From NCBI GenBank assembly GCA_001464195.1, contig LNEY01000019.1:62001-126000 (forward strand): a stretch of 64,000 nt of DNA, read 5' to 3'. Origin of the DNA: Burkholderiales bacterium Ga0077547 (GTDB lineage Bacteria; Pseudomonadota; Gammaproteobacteria; Burkholderiales; Burkholderiaceae_C). Both the position numbers and the translations under genes were made by a program. Shown in pieces: positions 1-8,942 of this stretch. Every line of letters begins with the position of its first letter. Within the stretch, counting starts at the first letter, position 1. The notes below the pieces were generated by a model. That model saw nothing but the letters and a program-made list of their open reading frames with translations. It was not told the origin of the DNA and made no database searches.

Positions 1-1725
1 GAGCCGGCCAGGAAAGCGCCGATCGCCACCGTTGGTGGTCGAGGTCACCGTCGTTGTGCTGGTCGACCAGCTGCCCTTGAATTCGCCCTGCAGATCGGCG
101 TTGGCAAAGCTGGCTTGCTGCACCTTCACCACCAGCTGCGGCAGCGCGCCGGCTGCGCTCGGGGTCTCGATGTGCCAGCTCAGCGCCGCGTCCAGGCGAT
201 CCAGTGGCAACAGTGGCTCGGCGAGCACCCCTGGGAGCTCCAGCTCGCCCTGCTTCATCGCCAGTCGCGCCTCGCCTCCTCGCTCGTTCGCGCTGAGCAC
301 CAGATCGGCTTGGCGCAGGCCCGGCCGGCCGACCTCCAATGGGTCAGCCGCCGCGGAGGAGGTCAGCGCCAGGCCGTTCACCGTGGCACGCAAGTCGTAC
401 CGCGGCGGCAGGCGCCAGCTCGCCGCCGAGGCCGCAGGCCCCGCCGACGGCACCGCGGTGACGGTCTCGAGGCCGAAAGCGCCTTCCCAGCTCAGCTGGA
501 CGCCCTCGACGCGGCCCTGCGGCTTCAGGTCGGCCATCCAGCGCTCGGCGGCGTCACCCAGCTGCAGCCGTTGCATCACCTGCGCGAGCAGCGCGAGGTC
601 CAGGTGTTCGGCGCTCAGCTGGCCACCGGTCATTTCGCCCGCCGGTGACTGCTGCCAGCGCACGGCCACCGTGCTGGCCGGCCAGCGCAGGCCATCGGAC
701 ATGCCAAAGCCAAATTCGCGAGCCTCCAGCGCCACCCCCTGCGCGTCGCGTCGGCCTGCCAGCCGGCCGGACATGTCGGCAAACACCAGCGCGTCGCGGT
801 CGGCGTGCGGCTTCAGGTGCACTTGCCGCAGCGCCACATCCAGCGTGGCGACACCCGCCCGACCCTCGGCCACATCGATCCAAGCCCGCAAGGCACCGTG
901 GGCCTGCGTCAACCCCGCAGGCAGCGTGAAGTGAGGCTGCAGCGCGGCAACATCCACTTTCGGAGCGCTGGCATACAGGGTTCCTCGCCAGCGCCTCCAA
1001 TCGGCAGGTTCAGCCAGCAGCGGCTGGGTGAAGCGGCCGATCAGCGTGACACGGTCACCCCAGCGCTCCGGCGGCGTCACATCGATGCGCAGATCATGGC
1101 GGCGCAGGCTGTTTCGGGTCACCCACTGGACATCGGTGAATCGCTGCGGCTCGCTCGGATGCAACGCGTCACGCCAGCGAACGACGCCGTTGCGCAAGAC
1201 CACTTCGTGCTGCCTGAAGAGCCAGTTGGACAGCGGGCGGTGGTCGGCGTCTGCCGCTGTGATCTCGAATCCGGCCACGAAGACCCTGCCGTCGACATCA
1301 CGGTGCACGTCGAGGTCGGCACCATCGATCAACAACTGCGCAAACCGTGGCTGCATGGCAAAGATGGACTTCACCGACAAAGCGCCGACCACCCGAGGCA
1401 GTTGCAACACGGGTCGGGCTTGGGCATCGAGCAAAGCCACATCGCGCAATTCGAGCGTCGGCAGCCAGCCCTTGGTGTTGACGACGATCTCGCCTATGCG
1501 CACCGGCTGCCCCAGGAACTGGCTGGCGTACTGCTCGATCGGCGCTCGCCATCGGTCGATGTGCGGCAAAATCACTGCGTGCAATGCGATCCACGCCGCG
1601 ATCAACAGGCCCCAGGCTGCCACCAGCAGCAGGCCCAGTGCCTTGAGGGCGCGAATCTGCCACCACACGGCTGCAACCCGTCTGGGCTGCGGTGCGGCAA
1701 TCGCGTCTTCTTGTGAAACAGGCAT
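1..1725 (-). CDS. yhdP: YhdP-family AsmA-like phospholipid transport protein, N-terminal part
   Basis: The reading frame starts at the ATG at 1723-1725 and stays open to the window edge, giving about 575 residues of a protein that is normally over 1200, so the C-terminus is missing here. After a short cytoplasmic tail there is one membrane segment (about residues 30-52, rich in Leu, Ala and Trp). A long beta-rich periplasmic region follows, as in the TIGR02099/YhdP group of the AsmA superfamily. These inner-membrane-anchored proteins are thought to bridge lipids to the outer membrane. It is divergent from glnE, an arrangement common in beta-proteobacteria. Family assignment rests on architecture and neighbourhood. 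Confidence 0.82.
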   Translation of the reverse strand, partial: MPVSQEDAIAAPQPRRVAAVWWQIRALKALGLLLVAAWGLLIAAWIALHAVILPHIDRWRAPIEQYASQFLGQPVRIGEIVVNTKGWLPTLELRDVALLDAQARPVLQLPRVVGALSVKSIFAMQPRFAQLLIDGADLDVHRDVDGRVFVAGFEITAADADHRPLSNWLFRQHEVVLRNGVVRWRDALHPSEPQRFTDVQWVTRNSLRRHDLRIDVTPPERWGDRVTLIGRFTQPLLAEPADWRRWRGTLYASAPKVDVAALQPHFTLPAGLTQAHGALRAWIDVAEGRAGVATLDVALRQVHLKPHADRDALVFADMSGRLAGRRDAQGVALEAREFGFGMSDGLRWPASTVAVRWQQSPAGEMTGGQLSAEHLDLALLAQVMQRLQLGDAAERWMADLKPQGRVEGVQLSWEGAFGLETVTAVPSAGPAASAASWRLPPRYDLRATVNGLALTSSAAADPLEVGRPGLRQADLVLSANERGGEARLAMKQGELELPGVLAEPLLPLDRLDAALSWHIETPSAAGALPQLVVKVQQASFANADLQGEFKGSWSTSTTTVTSTTNGGDRRFPGRL

Positions 1726-1890
1726 CGGTGGTGCGGGGCGCCGGGATGGGCAGTGCGTCGGCGAGAGGGGGCTGAGGGCCCGGGGCGTCATCAGCGCGTG
1801 AAAGGCATGTCGCGCTGGCCTTCATGGCTGTCTCGCCACCCGGCTCGCAGTCGCCCCAAGGCAATCTAGCACAGAGCCGCAGACCGACCC
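1726..1890. promoter_or_regulatory. divergent yhdP/glnE intergenic region
   Basis: These 165 bases separate the two divergent start codons and must hold both promoters. I see no clear -35/-10 pair or operator, so this is a positional call only. Confidence 0.4.
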
Positions 1891-4671
1891 ATGGGTTCCC
1901 TCCCCTCCGACAACGTCGCGAATTCGAGCTCAACGGTGTCTTCCACCGGTGCCAGGCTGGCGGCCCGCGCCGACCACAGTCGTTTCGTGCAGCGCATCCG
2001 CCGCCGCTACGCAGACGAACTGAACATGCTGCCGCCCGGACTGCCGAGGTCGGCGGTCATCTCCGAGCTGATTCAGCGCTTCGTTGAGGGTGGCCGCACG
2101 CTTGCCAGCGCGCTGCGCGTGACTCGCCAGCTGGTCCTCGAGCGGCTGGCGGTGCTCGACATCGAGCAGGGCGCGTCGATGCAGGACATCACCGCGGCCA
2201 TGACCGACCTGGCCGAAACCACGTTGGACCGGGCCTTGGCGCACGCGATGGCCGAGCAGGACGCGCGCTGCGGCCCACCACTCAATGCGCTCGGCCAGCG
2301 CATCGAGTTCTGGATCGTCGGCATGGGCAAGCTTGGCGCCCGCGAGCTGAACGTATCCTCAGACATTGACCTGATCTACGTCTATGAGGACGGTGGCGAC
2401 ACGACCGGGCCCCAGCCGGTCAGCGCCCATGAGTATTTTTCGCAGGTGGTTCGCAGCCTGTACACGCTGATCGGCGACACCACCGAAGACGGCTTCGTGT
2501 TCCGTGTCGATCTGGCGCTGCGGCCGAATGGCAATTCAGGCCCGCCCGTGGTCAGCCTGCCGATGCTGGAAGAGTATCTGCAGGCACAAGGTCGCGAATG
2601 GGAGCGATTTGCCTGGCTGAAGAGCCGCGTCGTTGCGCCCCGCGCCAGCATTGCCACACCCCAGATCCAGGCGCTGCGCAGCACCGTCAACGCCTTCGTC
2701 TATCGGCGCTACCTGGATTACGGCGTGTTCGAGGGCCTGCGGCAGTTGCACCGCAAGGTGCGCGAGGAGGCACAGCGCCGGGCCGCTGGACGGCCCGAGC
2801 GCGCCAACGATGTGAAGTTGTCGCGAGGCGGCATCCGCGAAATCGAGTTCATCGTGCAGTTGCTGCTGGTGGTGCGTGGTGGTCAATTCCCCGAAATCCG
2901 CACCCGCTCGACCTTGAAGGCGCTCGACAAGCTCGCCGCGGGTGGCCTGATGAAGACCGCCAGCGCAGCGCGGTTGGCCGATGCCTACATCTTCCTGCGG
3001 CGCCTCGAGCACCGCATCCAGTTCCTCGACGATCAGCAGACCCACCTGCTGCCCAGCGCCGATGCCGATTTGCGCTGGATCGCAGGCAGCCTGGACCTGA
3101 GCTGCACGGCCGACACCTGCGAGCTGCTCGATCGGCTGTGCGAAATCCGAGAGTTCGTCGCCACCGAGTTCGATGCCCTGCTGCATGAGGGGCAGCCCGC
3201 GCCCGCGAACGCCAATGGCATCAGCTGCCGCGGCTGCGTCCCCAGCGCACAACCGGTGGACAGTGGTGAGTTCCTCGCCAAGTTGCCCGAGGCGCTGGCG
3301 GAGCGGGTCCAGCCCTGGTGTGAGCATCCGAAGATCAAGGTGCTGCGCGACGAGAGCAAGGCGCGGCTGGCCAAATTGGTGCTGCGCGCCGCCGACGCGG
3401 TGAAAGACGGTCGCTGCACGATCGACGCCGCGGCTCGGTTCATCGACTGGCTGGAACCGCTGCTGCGCCGCGAAAGCTACATCGCCTTGCTGGCCGAACG
3501 GCCCGAAGTGCAGAACCGGCTGTTGCGCCTGCTGGGGCTGGCGCGCTGGCCGATCCGCTACCTGATGCTGCATCCCGGGGTGGTCGACGAGCTGGCTGAC
3601 GAACGGCTGCTGCACAGCCGCTTTGATGCCCACGAATTCACTGCCGACCTGGAAGCGCGCTACGCCGCCTGGGGTCGCTCGGGCCAGGTCGATGAAGAAG
3701 CGCTGCTCGACACGCTGCGTCGCGCGCATCACGCAGAGGTGTTTCGCACCTTGGTGCGCGACGTCGAAGGCCACATCACCGTCGAGCAGGTCGCCGACGA
3801 CCTGTCGGCGCTGGCCGACGCCACCCTCGCCTGTGCGATCCGTTGGGCCTGGAAGCACCTGAAGCAGCGGCACCGTGACGTGCCGCAGATCGCCGTCATC
3901 GCCTACGGCAAGCTGGGCGGCAAGGAACTGGGCTACGGCAGCGACCTCGATGTCGTGTTCCTCTACGACGACGCGGGCGAGGCCGATGCCGACAAGGCGA
4001 GCGAGGTCTATGCGGCCTTCGTGCGCAAGCTGATCGGCTGGCTGACGCTGCGCACCGCGGCTGGCGAGCTGTTCGACATCGACACGGCGCTGCGGCCCAA
4101 TGGCGGCTCCGGCATGCTGGTGACCTCGATCACGAGCTTCGAAAAGTACCAGACCGGCCGCGGCAGCAACACCGCCTGGACCTGGGAACACCAGGCGCTG
4201 ACGCGGGCCCGCTTCTGTGCAGGGGATTCGGCCCTGGCCGCGCCGTTCGATGCCGTGCGTGGTGAGGTGCTGGCCGCACCGCGTGACCCGCTCGCACTGC
4301 GCACCGAAGTGCGGACGATGCGCGACAAGGTGGCGGCAGCGCACCCTGTCCAGGGCGAGATGTTCGACATCAAGCACAGCCCCGGCGGCATGATGGACGT
4401 GGAATTCGCCGTGCAGGTGCTGGTGCTCGAACACAGCAGGACTCACCCGGAACTGATCCCGAACGTCGGCAATATTGCCCTGCTGCAGCGTGCCGAGGCC
4501 GCGGGCCTGTTGCCACCCACCGTGGGCACCGCCGCCGCCGACGCCTACCGCGATCTGCGGCGAGCCCAACACGCCGCACGGCTTGACGAACACCCCACCC
4601 AGGTGCCGCAGGACGCGATGGCGGTGCAGCGCAGCGCGGTGGTGGCGCTGTGGCGGGCAGTGTTCGGCTGA
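1891..4671 (+). CDS. glnE: bifunctional glutamine synthetase adenylyltransferase/adenylyl-removing enzyme
   Basis: GlnE attaches AMP to, and removes it from, glutamine synthetase, and so couples nitrogen status (sensed through PII) to enzyme activity. The 926-residue protein has the family's duplicated nucleotidyltransferase design. The first active site is GMGKLGARELNVSSDID near residue 145 with FRVDLALRPNG downstream. The second is AYGKLGGKELGYGSDLD near residue 670 with FDIDTALRPNGGSG. Both keep the G-x-G-x-x-E and S-D-x-D features needed for metal and ATP binding, so both half-reactions should work. It starts at an ATG divergent from yhdP and is convergent with rfaE2. Length is normal for the family. 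Confidence 0.96.
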   Translation: MGSLPSDNVANSSSTVSSTGARLAARADHSRFVQRIRRRYADELNMLPPGLPRSAVISELIQRFVEGGRTLASALRVTRQLVLERLAVLDIEQGASMQDITAAMTDLAETTLDRALAHAMAEQDARCGPPLNALGQRIEFWIVGMGKLGARELNVSSDIDLIYVYEDGGDTTGPQPVSAHEYFSQVVRSLYTLIGDTTEDGFVFRVDLALRPNGNSGPPVVSLPMLEEYLQAQGREWERFAWLKSRVVAPRASIATPQIQALRSTVNAFVYRRYLDYGVFEGLRQLHRKVREEAQRRAAGRPERANDVKLSRGGIREIEFIVQLLLVVRGGQFPEIRTRSTLKALDKLAAGGLMKTASAARLADAYIFLRRLEHRIQFLDDQQTHLLPSADADLRWIAGSLDLSCTADTCELLDRLCEIREFVATEFDALLHEGQPAPANANGISCRGCVPSAQPVDSGEFLAKLPEALAERVQPWCEHPKIKVLRDESKARLAKLVLRAADAVKDGRCTIDAAARFIDWLEPLLRRESYIALLAERPEVQNRLLRLLGLARWPIRYLMLHPGVVDELADERLLHSRFDAHEFTADLEARYAAWGRSGQVDEEALLDTLRRAHHAEVFRTLVRDVEGHITVEQVADDLSALADATLACAIRWAWKHLKQRHRDVPQIAVIAYGKLGGKELGYGSDLDVVFLYDDAGEADADKASEVYAAFVRKLIGWLTLRTAAGELFDIDTALRPNGGSGMLVTSITSFEKYQTGRGSNTAWTWEHQALTRARFCAGDSALAAPFDAVRGEVLAAPRDPLALRTEVRTMRDKVAAAHPVQGEMFDIKHSPGGMMDVEFAVQVLVLEHSRTHPELIPNVGNIALLQRAEAAGLLPPTVGTAAADAYRDLRRAQHAARLDEHPTQVPQDAMAVQRSAVVALWRAVFG

Positions 4672-4696
4672 CGCCGCTGCAGCGGCTGCCGACGGA

Positions 4697-5170
4697 TCAG
4701 CCCCGGATGCGTTGAACCAAGCGCGTGGTGGACTGTCCCGCCATGTAGGGGAGCGCACGCGCCTCACCGCCCCAGCTTCGCACCAGGGCTGTTTCGGCCA
4801 GCGTCTCCATGTCGTAGTCGCCGCCCTTCACGTACCACTGCGGGCGCACGCGCCTGAGCAGTTCGATGGGCGTCGGCTCGTCGAACGTGATCACCAAACT
4901 GACGCTTTCGAGCGCTGCGAGCACGCAAGCGCGATCGAGTTGCGTGTTCAGCGGCCGCTCGGGGCCCTTGGCCAGGGTGCGCGCCGAGGCATCGCTGTTG
5001 AGCCCGATCACGAGACTGGCTCCCAAGGCGCGTGCCTGCGCCAGGCAGGTCACATGGCCGCGGTGCAACAGGTCGAACACACCGTTGGTGAACACCATCG
5101 GCTTGGGCAGCGCGGCGACGCGAGATTCGATCTCGTCAGCGGGGCACAGCTTGTTGGTGAAATCACTCAT
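4697..5170 (-). CDS. rfaE2: D-glycero-beta-D-manno-heptose 1-phosphate adenylyltransferase
   Basis: This cytidylyltransferase-fold enzyme makes ADP-heptose for the lipopolysaccharide inner core. The diagnostic nucleotide-binding motif TNGVFDLLHRGHVT lies near the N-terminus, and the GGDYD and C-terminal S-T-T-R elements of the fold are present. At 157 residues it is the stand-alone adenylyltransferase; the kinase half (RfaE1) is not in the window, as expected where HldE is split. I chose the ATG at 5168-5170. An in-frame ATG at 5204-5206 would add 12 poorly conserved residues. The stop is only 25 bases from the glnE stop, so the two genes converge. Confidence 0.93.
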   Translation of the reverse strand: MSDFTNKLCPADEIESRVAALPKPMVFTNGVFDLLHRGHVTCLAQARALGASLVIGLNSDASARTLAKGPERPLNTQLDRACVLAALESVSLVITFDEPTPIELLRRVRPQWYVKGGDYDMETLAETALVRSWGGEARALPYMAGQSTTRLVQRIRG

Positions 5171-5231
5171 GCGGGTGCCCATCGCGTCGACGTCATTCAA
5201 CCCCATCCGCTGACGCGGCGGGAACCGTGAC

Positions 5232-6110
5232 TCAGGCCGGGGCGACGCCTGTTTTCAGCGCGGCCGCCGCCGCGAGCCGGGTGGTGACTTCCTTGCGGAA
5301 GCGGTTCAGCTCCTGCACCGTCGCAAAGCTGCGCTCCATCAACAGACTCATGTTGTGCAGGATGCGGTCGACGACCTTGCCTTCCCATTCGGCATCGAAC
5401 TGGATCTGCCGATCGAGCCAGGCCTCCAGCCAGACCGGATCGGGCAGCCGGCTTTGCACCGTGTCGCGCGGGAACAGGCTTTCATTGACATGCAGGTTGG
5501 TCGGATGCAGCGCCTGCGCCGTGCGTCGGGCGCTCGCCATCAGCACGCCGACCTTGGCGAAGGCCGCACGGGCTTCGTCGCCCGCATTGTTCAGCGCGCG
5601 CTTCATGTAGCGCAGGTAAGCGCCACCATGGCGGGCCTCGTCGCGGGCCAGCGTTTCGTAGATGGCCTTGATCACCGGCTCGGCATGCCATTCCGCAGCC
5701 CGGCGGTACCAGTGATTCAGTCGGATCTCGCCGCAGAAATGCATCATCAGCGTTTCCAGCGCAGGCGCCGGATCGAACTCGAACCGCACTTCATGCAGCT
5801 CGGCTTCCGTGGGCACCAGATCGGGCCTGAAGCGGCGCAGATACTCCATCAGCACGAGCGAATGTTTTTGCTCCTCGAAGAACCAGACGCTCATGAACGC
5901 GGAGAAGTCGCTGTCATTGCGGTTGTCGCGCAGGAACATCTCGGTGGCTGGCAGCGCGGCCCATTCGGTGATGGCGTTCATCTTGATCGTCTGCGCCTGC
6001 TCATCGGTGAGCAGACTGGCATCGAATCGATCCCAGGGGATGTCCGTGTCCATGCTCCAGCGCACGGCTTCGAGCTGCTTGAAAAGTTCGGGATAAAGCA
6101 TGCTGGACAT
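5232..6110 (-). CDS. ferritin-like diiron protein (acyl-desaturase/rubrerythrin-like fold)
   Basis: This 292-residue helical protein has two diiron signatures, FFEEQKHS (E-E-x-x-H) and RDEARHGG (D-E-x-R-H). That pattern occurs in ferritin-like oxidases including soluble acyl-ACP desaturases and related hydroxylases. No signal peptide or membrane segment is visible, so it should be cytosolic. Its substrate cannot be read from sequence. Its position beside a photolyase operon and a fatty-acid-modification operon makes a lipid or stress role plausible, by inference. The ATG at 6108-6110 opens the conserved region; an upstream TTG at 6200 would overlap the photolyase stop and read through an operator-like palindrome, so I rejected it. 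Confidence 0.8.
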   Translation of the reverse strand: MSSMLYPELFKQLEAVRWSMDTDIPWDRFDASLLTDEQAQTIKMNAITEWAALPATEMFLRDNRNDSDFSAFMSVWFFEEQKHSLVLMEYLRRFRPDLVPTEAELHEVRFEFDPAPALETLMMHFCGEIRLNHWYRRAAEWHAEPVIKAIYETLARDEARHGGAYLRYMKRALNNAGDEARAAFAKVGVLMASARRTAQALHPTNLHVNESLFPRDTVQSRLPDPVWLEAWLDRQIQFDAEWEGKVVDRILHNMSLLMERSFATVQELNRFRKEVTTRLAAAAALKTGVAPA

Positions 6111-6125
6111 GATGTACAGGGCGGT

Positions 6126-6140
6126 TTGAGACTGTCTCAA
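6126..6140. promoter_or_regulatory. perfect 15-base palindrome, candidate operator
   Basis: The sequence TTGAGAC-T-GTCTCAA is a perfect inverted repeat with 7-base arms and a single central base. It sits 15 bases upstream of the start codon of the diiron-protein gene and downstream of the photolyase stop. Its size and place fit a dimeric repressor site overlapping a promoter. I cannot name the regulator. Confidence 0.5.
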
Positions 6141-6196
6141 GTTTAGTCGCGTTGCCTCGGCACGGTGTGTAGGAAAGACGCGGTGGTGCACGTGGG

Positions 6197-7771
6197 TCAA
6201 AGGTCATCCAGATGGCCGAGTACGTGCTGCGCATCGGCACGGATGCGCTCGCGCTGCGCGGGATCAAGCCTGGCCACGTTGCGGGCCATCAAGGCGGTGC
6301 GCGGGTTCCCACTCAAGGCGGCCTCGTGGCGATCCAGGAAATGCCAGTACAGCACGGTGTACGGGCAAAGCGGCTTGCCGATCGCCTGGCTCGATTTGGC
6401 ATCCGGCGCGTAGGCGCACTGCCCGCAGTGGTTGCTCATTCGCTGGATGTAGGCCCCCGAAGCGACGTACGGCTTGCTGGTGAACCGGCCGCCGTCGGCA
6501 TACAGGGCCATGCCGGCCACATTCGGCAGCTCGACCCATTCGACGGCATCGACATACACCGCCAGGTACCAGGCGGCCACCTGCTTCGGGTCGATCTCGG
6601 CCAGCAGGCCGAAGAGCCCGGTCACCATCAGCCGCTGGATGTGGTGCGCGTAGCCGTACTGCAGGGTCTGCTCGATGGCATCGCGCGCGCACGCCATCCG
6701 TGTGTCACCGGTCCAGAACCAGCGCGGCAGCGGTCGGTGGTGGTCGAAGTGATTGGCTTCGGCCATCTGAGGCATGTCACGCCAGTACACCCCACGAATG
6801 AACTCCCGCCAGCCCAGGATCTGCCGGATGAAGCCTTCGACGCCGTGCAACGGTGCGCGGCCCTCGCGGTAGGCCTGCTCAGCCGCCGTGATGACCTCGC
6901 GCGGGTCGAGCAGGTGCAGGTTCAGGCTGCTCGCCAGCAGCGAATGCCAGCCAAACGGTGTGCCAGACCACATCGCGTCCTGGTACTCGCCGAAGTGGAT
7001 GAGGCGGTGGTCGATGAACGCCTGCAGGGCCACCAGCGCCTGCGATCGCGTGACCGGCCAGACAAAGTGCGCCAGTGATCCGGGGTGATTCGGAAATCGC
7101 CGCTCGACCTCGGCCAACACCTCGCGTGTCAGCGCGTCTGGCTCGAAGATTTCCGGCGGCGGGATCAGGCCGGGACCGCGCTTCGGGTAGCCCTTGCGGT
7201 TGTCGGCGTCGTAGTTCCATAGCCCGCCTTCGGGCTGGTCGGACTTCGCCGCCTCGTGATCGATCAGCACCCGGTGCCGACGCCGCATTTCACGATAGAA
7301 ATACTCCATCCGCAAGCTGCCGCGGTACGGGCCCGCCCAGCGCGCGAAATCGGCGCGTGAGCACAGGAAGTGCGTGTCGTCGAGCCATTGCAATGCCACG
7401 CCTGCGTCGGTCGCCGTCGCCGCGATGCCCTGCTGTAAGCGCCATTCGCCCGGTTCCACCAGGCGCAGCACCTCAGGCTGCCAGCGCTGGAGCTGCTGCG
7501 CCAGCCGGCCGGTCAGCGCGGGCTCATCACTGTCGTCCAGCGAGACGTATTCGACCGCGTAACCCGCCTCGCGCAGGGCCTCACGAAAGTGCCGCATCGC
7601 CGAGATGAACAGCGCGATGCGCGCCTTGTGACTCCACACGCCTGTCGCTTCGCCAGGGGCTTCGATCATCAGCACACGGTCGCGGGCTGGGTCCAAACCC
7701 TTCAGCGCCGGGCTGTTCAGCGTGAGCTGGTCGCCCAGCACCAGCACCAATCGGCGAACCGTGCCGGTCAC
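6197..7771 (-). CDS. phrB: FeS-type (6-4)/bacterial cryptochrome photolyase
   Basis: This 524-residue flavoprotein belongs to the deoxyribodipyrimidine photolyase-related group with an iron-sulfur cluster, which repairs UV photoproducts using light. The N-terminus RRLVLVLGDQL is typical of the group. Four cysteines at about residues 361, 449, 452 and 469 (in MACARD, CGQC and PLCPY) match the spacing of the [4Fe-4S] ligands in the Agrobacterium PhrB type. YAHHIQRLMV carries the paired histidines near the lesion site. The start is GTG at 7769-7771, whose GTGA overlaps the stop of the DUF2256 gene, so translation is coupled. An in-frame extension to 7999 reads through DUF2256 in another frame and was rejected. 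Confidence 0.93.
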   Translation of the reverse strand: MTGTVRRLVLVLGDQLTLNSPALKGLDPARDRVLMIEAPGEATGVWSHKARIALFISAMRHFREALREAGYAVEYVSLDDSDEPALTGRLAQQLQRWQPEVLRLVEPGEWRLQQGIAATATDAGVALQWLDDTHFLCSRADFARWAGPYRGSLRMEYFYREMRRRHRVLIDHEAAKSDQPEGGLWNYDADNRKGYPKRGPGLIPPPEIFEPDALTREVLAEVERRFPNHPGSLAHFVWPVTRSQALVALQAFIDHRLIHFGEYQDAMWSGTPFGWHSLLASSLNLHLLDPREVITAAEQAYREGRAPLHGVEGFIRQILGWREFIRGVYWRDMPQMAEANHFDHHRPLPRWFWTGDTRMACARDAIEQTLQYGYAHHIQRLMVTGLFGLLAEIDPKQVAAWYLAVYVDAVEWVELPNVAGMALYADGGRFTSKPYVASGAYIQRMSNHCGQCAYAPDAKSSQAIGKPLCPYTVLYWHFLDRHEAALSGNPRTALMARNVARLDPAQRERIRADAQHVLGHLDDL

Positions 7772-7941
7772 GGGGTCTGCACCGCGCGGCGTGCCTGCAT
7801 TCGACAGTGATCGGAGCAGTACTTGACCTCGCTCCAGTTCTTCGCCCACGCCCGGCGCCAAGTCATGGGTCGCTGGCACACGTGGCAGGGCTTTTGCGGC
7901 AAGGCTGACTTGTTGCCGCGGAATGCGGCCGCCGAACCCAT
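7768..7941 (-). CDS. DUF2256 small zinc-ribbon-like protein
   Basis: This 57-residue protein has four cysteines in two pairs: KPCHVC near residue 20 and YCSDHC near residue 45. Between them lies a Trp/Arg-rich stretch (MTWRRAWAKNW). That is the DUF2256 signature, a small family often found next to photolyase-related genes; the function is unknown. Its ATG overlaps the MerR-regulator stop by one base (TGATG), and its stop overlaps the photolyase GTG start (GTGA). It is therefore the middle gene of a tightly coupled three-gene unit. A metal-binding accessory role for the photolyase is inference. Confidence 0.88.
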   Translation of the reverse strand: MGSAAAFRGNKSALPQKPCHVCQRPMTWRRAWAKNWSEVKYCSDHCRMQARRAVQTP

Positions 7942-8879
7942 CAGGCGCCGCCGTGCCGCCAGCGCTCGATCTGCGGATGGATGTCTTGCAGCGAGGCAAA
8001 GGCCATCACGCCCTCGACCGGCCGCCGATGCAATACCGGGGCCGAACCGCCGACCCACAACTCCACCTCCGCCGGCAGCTTGCTGCGCAGTTCGTTCAAG
8101 CCATCGACCACTTGATTGGGGTTCATGCAACCGGTGAAGCCCAACGCGACGATGTCGCAGCGGTAAGCGGCCGCGGCCAGCGAGATGTCCCACACTGGCG
8201 TCTGCACGCCCAGCGACAACACGCGTGCGCCTTCCAGCGAGAACAAGGCCTCGGCCAGCAGCAATCCAAGGCCATGTGGCTCACCTGGCAGGGTGGTGAG
8301 GAGCACCCGTGGCCGATCAAGCGGCGCAGCTTCGGGAATGCCGGCCAGCGCCTGTCGAAGCACGCCCTGCAAACATTCGATGTAGGCGTGTTCTTCAAAG
8401 ATCTCCAACTGCCCGCGCATCCAGGCGTCGCCGACCAGCGTGTTCAGCGGTAGCACCACATCAAGGACAAAGTGCGAGAGCCCCAGCCGCATCTGTGCTT
8501 GCAAGAGCGAGCGGCGCAGTGCATCCATGTCGTGTGCGCGCATCAAGGCGAGGTACGCCTTCAAATCGGACCCGCCGCGTTCGCCATGGGTGCGGCGTGG
8601 CGCGTCGACCGTGTTCTCACTGAGCTCCACCAGCGCGTCGATGGGCATGGGCACCAAGCGCCCGGGGCGGTGGCCGCCATCCATCAGGCGCTTGACAATG
8701 CGAAGCTTCTCGACCTGCTCCAGGGGATAAGCACGTTCGCCATGCGCGTCTCGCTCCGGTTGCGGGAAGCCGTAGCGGCGCTCCCACACGCGCAGCGTGT
8801 CTTTGGTCAGACCGGTGTCGCGCTCGACGGCGGCAATGGCCAAGGTCAGCGACTTCAAACTTCGTGTGGATTCACTCAT
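7941..8879 (-). CDS. MerR-family regulator with B12-binding photoreceptor-like domain (CarH/LitR type)
   Basis: The protein (312 residues) has an N-terminal MerR winged helix (about 11-75, with DTLRVWERRYGFPQPER) and a C-terminal cobalamin-binding region. Two features match adenosylcobalamin photoreceptors such as CarH. One is a W-x9-E-H motif (W153, E163, H164). The other is E-x-H-x-x-G (E200-P-H202-G-L-G205), whose histidine is the lower cobalt ligand in that family. Such proteins repress promoters in the dark and release DNA when light breaks the Co-C bond. It heads the operon with DUF2256 and phrB. The ATG at 8877-8879 was preferred over an upstream start at 8906. Light control here is inferred from motifs and context. 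Confidence 0.9.
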   Translation of the reverse strand: MSESTRSLKSLTLAIAAVERDTGLTKDTLRVWERRYGFPQPERDAHGERAYPLEQVEKLRIVKRLMDGGHRPGRLVPMPIDALVELSENTVDAPRRTHGERGGSDLKAYLALMRAHDMDALRRSLLQAQMRLGLSHFVLDVVLPLNTLVGDAWMRGQLEIFEEHAYIECLQGVLRQALAGIPEAAPLDRPRVLLTTLPGEPHGLGLLLAEALFSLEGARVLSLGVQTPVWDISLAAAAYRCDIVALGFTGCMNPNQVVDGLNELRSKLPAEVELWVGGSAPVLHRRPVEGVMAFASLQDIHPQIERWRHGGA

Positions 8880-8942
8880 GGCGTGGCGGACTCTCGGTGG
8901 CCGCAATATACTTTCTTGCCGATATTTTGACTAGGACACGAT
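8880..8942. promoter_or_regulatory. divergent promoter region, MerR regulator/glutathione peroxidase
   Basis: Only 63 bases separate these divergent start codons. The AT-rich core at about 8903-8945 has TTGCCG and TTTTGACT elements on the plus strand and a TATATT-like element on the minus strand. A regulator bound here could control both directions. No defined operator repeat was found. Confidence 0.45.

Noticed and set aside
4673-4686. Palindrome GCCGCTGCAGCGGC between glnE and rfaE2 as a terminator
   Set aside because: No loop room and no U tract; it is a short GC palindrome only.
2536-4767. Long open frame antisense to glnE (743 codons)
   Set aside because: High-GC codon bias leaves long antisense frames open; the plus-strand glnE has complete motifs and no family is recognisable on the minus strand.
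7771-7999. Photolyase N-terminal extension to 7999
   Set aside because: It reads through the DUF2256 gene in another frame; the family start is at the GTG overlapping the DUF2256 stop.
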